From Fischerella sp. PCC 9431 (GTDB lineage Bacteria > Cyanobacteriota > Cyanobacteriia > Cyanobacteriales > Nostocaceae), in contig NZ_KE650771.1 in assembly GCF_000447295.1 (NCBI RefSeq), forward strand, positions 2,312,469 to 2,376,468: DNA of 64,000 nt. The letters are read 5' to 3'. The position numbers were made by a program, and so were the translations under genes. The notes beneath the pieces are model-generated. The model was not told the DNA's origin, did no database searches, and saw only the letters and a list, made by a program, of their open reading frames with translations. This document shows, in pieces, positions 63,024 through 64,000 of the stretch. Each line of letters starts with the position of its first letter. Within the stretch, counting starts at the first letter, position 1.

Positions 63024-64000
63024 TTATCCAGCTGCTACTGTGTTTTGATTCGTATATTTCGAGCGTTGCTGATTTAAAAATTGCAGCAATCTCGGAAAGA
63101 TATCGACGTGGACGTTTTTACCCATGAATACGTCTTGATGTCCATAACCAGGAAATACATGCAGTTCGTGTCTACCTCGGACAATTTGCTCAAGTCTTTG
63201 GTGACAGACAATATTAGAATCAGTAAATACATGATTGCGATCGCCAGTCATGAATAAAACAGGAGTTTCAATTTCTCTTGCATACTCAAAATAGTTATTT
63301 GGTAGGCGATCATATTTAGGATTATTTGGCTCAAACTTGACTGCTGTGTTATTGTTTTTCACCATTTTGCGGACATGGCGATAGTAATGTAACCCGTTTC
63401 CGCCATACAAATCACCGCCTCGACGATGGGTGACATCATGAAGATTTTCATGACTATACAATGCAGGCCAGCCAGTTCCCCACATTAAACTCAGCATATG
63501 GCAAGCTGGGACATCACATTCATGGTGAAATGCAGAAACAGCTTTAGAGAATATTTTGCCTTTTGTCAAACCTGGATCTTCACTCCAGCGTGGGTTTATA
63601 TAAGGAATTCCCAAGACATATTCCACCAAGAAAGGTGCAAAAGTTAATTTAACTTGCGACCAGTTAGGCACACGCGGAGTTAATGCCACACTATTAGCAA
63701 TCACGCTGGCAATACCCGTGACAGCTTTGGCAAATAGACTCATGACAAAGGATACAGAACCCAAACAATGACAGATCACATGGATACGGCGATCGCCTAT
63801 ATGTTCACGCATTTTGGCGATCGCGGCGGGATGATCAAACAGCGCAATATCATCCATGTTGTAGCGATGCATCTGCAAATTATACGAATGTCTATTACTC
63901 ATTCGATAATCTAAAGTCCAAACATCACCAAACCCGTTGTCCAACAAATACTGCACGAGATTGTAATGTTCAGGCATGATAAACATATCAGTTGATGTAG
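63024..64000 (-). CDS. Alpha/beta-fold hydrolase (5' end outside the window)
   Basis: The visible part (325 codons) is an alpha/beta hydrolase: nucleophile Ser in VICHCLGSVSFVMS, acid Asp in FMTGDRNHVFTDS and His in FPGYGHQDVFMG. The frame is open to the right edge (TSTDMFIMPEHYNLVQYL), so the ATG at 63986 is not the real start. Sequences of this type occur as the C-terminal part of large GMC-oxidoreductase/cholesterol-oxidase-like proteins in some bacteria, so the missing part may be such a domain. Function unknown; a lipid- or sterol-like ester substrate would fit the relatives. Confidence 0.85.
   Translation of the reverse strand, partial: TSTDMFIMPEHYNLVQYLLDNGFGDVWTLDYRMSNRHSYNLQMHRYNMDDIALFDHPAAIAKMREHIGDRRIHVICHCLGSVSFVMSLFAKAVTGIASVIANSVALTPRVPNWSQVKLTFAPFLVEYVLGIPYINPRWSEDPGLTKGKIFSKAVSAFHHECDVPACHMLSLMWGTGWPALYSHENLHDVTHRRGGDLYGGNGLHYYRHVRKMVKNNNTAVKFEPNNPKYDRLPNNYFEYAREIETPVLFMTGDRNHVFTDSNIVCHQRLEQIVRGRHELHVFPGYGHQDVFMGKNVHVDIFPRLLQFLNQQRSKYTNQNTVAAG

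Overview
The window comes from a cyanobacterium, most likely a filamentous, heterocyst-forming one (Nostocales type). It encodes the photosystem II D1 protein (psbA) and the 29-residue photosystem I subunit PsaM, and it is full of GCGATCGC (HIP1) octamers. It also carries the heptanucleotide tandem repeats and short palindromic interspersed repeats common in Nostoc and its relatives. I can support about 50 protein genes. Two are cut by the window ends: opcA on the left and an alpha/beta hydrolase on the right. I see no rRNA, tRNA, CRISPR array, prophage or intact transposase.

Layout. 1-6.1 kb holds housekeeping genes: opcA 3' end, cbiA-type cobyrinate a,c-diamide synthase, ammonium transporter, SGNH hydrolase and ispH. 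6.1-7.6 kb is psbA with a clear sigma70-type promoter and an intrinsic terminator. 7.9-11.1 kb has an ABC exporter and an LpxB-like protein on the minus strand, with a 120-bp MITE-like element upstream of the exporter. 11.1-11.9 kb is a scar with a decayed tnpB and three 63-bp hairpin repeats. 11.9-19.8 kb is a minus-strand carbohydrate block: a GH15 glucoamylase, an SDR, a CDF metal transporter, a glycogen-debranching-type enzyme and a glucose-dehydrogenase-like SDR. 20.5-27.7 kb is a plus-strand respiratory operon: two DUF2231 proteins, oxidase subunits II, I and III, a small membrane protein, NDH-2 and a VOC protein. 27.8-30.0 kb is a GC-richer TetR/monooxygenase pair. 30.2-46.7 kb is stress and transport: P-type H+-ATPase, FAD monooxygenase, TreS-like GH13, K+-channel-like protein, Na+/H+ antiporter, DUF2231, Mn-catalase, esterase, GH15, MntH, Ddl and a membrane protein. 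46.9-64 kb holds a GH38 mannosidase, hypothetical proteins, a DUF427 protein, an amidase, an orphan metal-binding lipoprotein, YajQ, GST, a TPR protein, psaM, a ribulokinase-like kinase, a chimeric GH1 enzyme and the partial hydrolase.

How the genes fit together. The respiratory operon could by itself carry electrons from NADH through NDH-2 and plastoquinone to oxygen. Its subunit II has lost the CuA site and its subunit I has the A2-type YSHP motif, so a quinol-oxidising alternative oxidase (ARTO/Cox3 type) is the best reading. The glucan enzymes with the glucose-dehydrogenase-like SDR suggest a glycogen-to-glucose-to-gluconate route.

Most unusual signals. (1) The GH1 protein at 60.6-62.9 kb contains a family-3 solute-binding domain that is inserted inside the barrel and circularly permuted. 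(2) Short dispersed repeats sit in frame inside at least five genes (cbiA twice, VOC, mannosidase three times, a hypothetical, the GH1 chimera). (3) The quinol-oxidase operon includes paired DUF2231 proteins. (4) Several palindromic elements occur, one of them (9741-9860) with terminal inverted repeats and a 7-bp target-site duplication.
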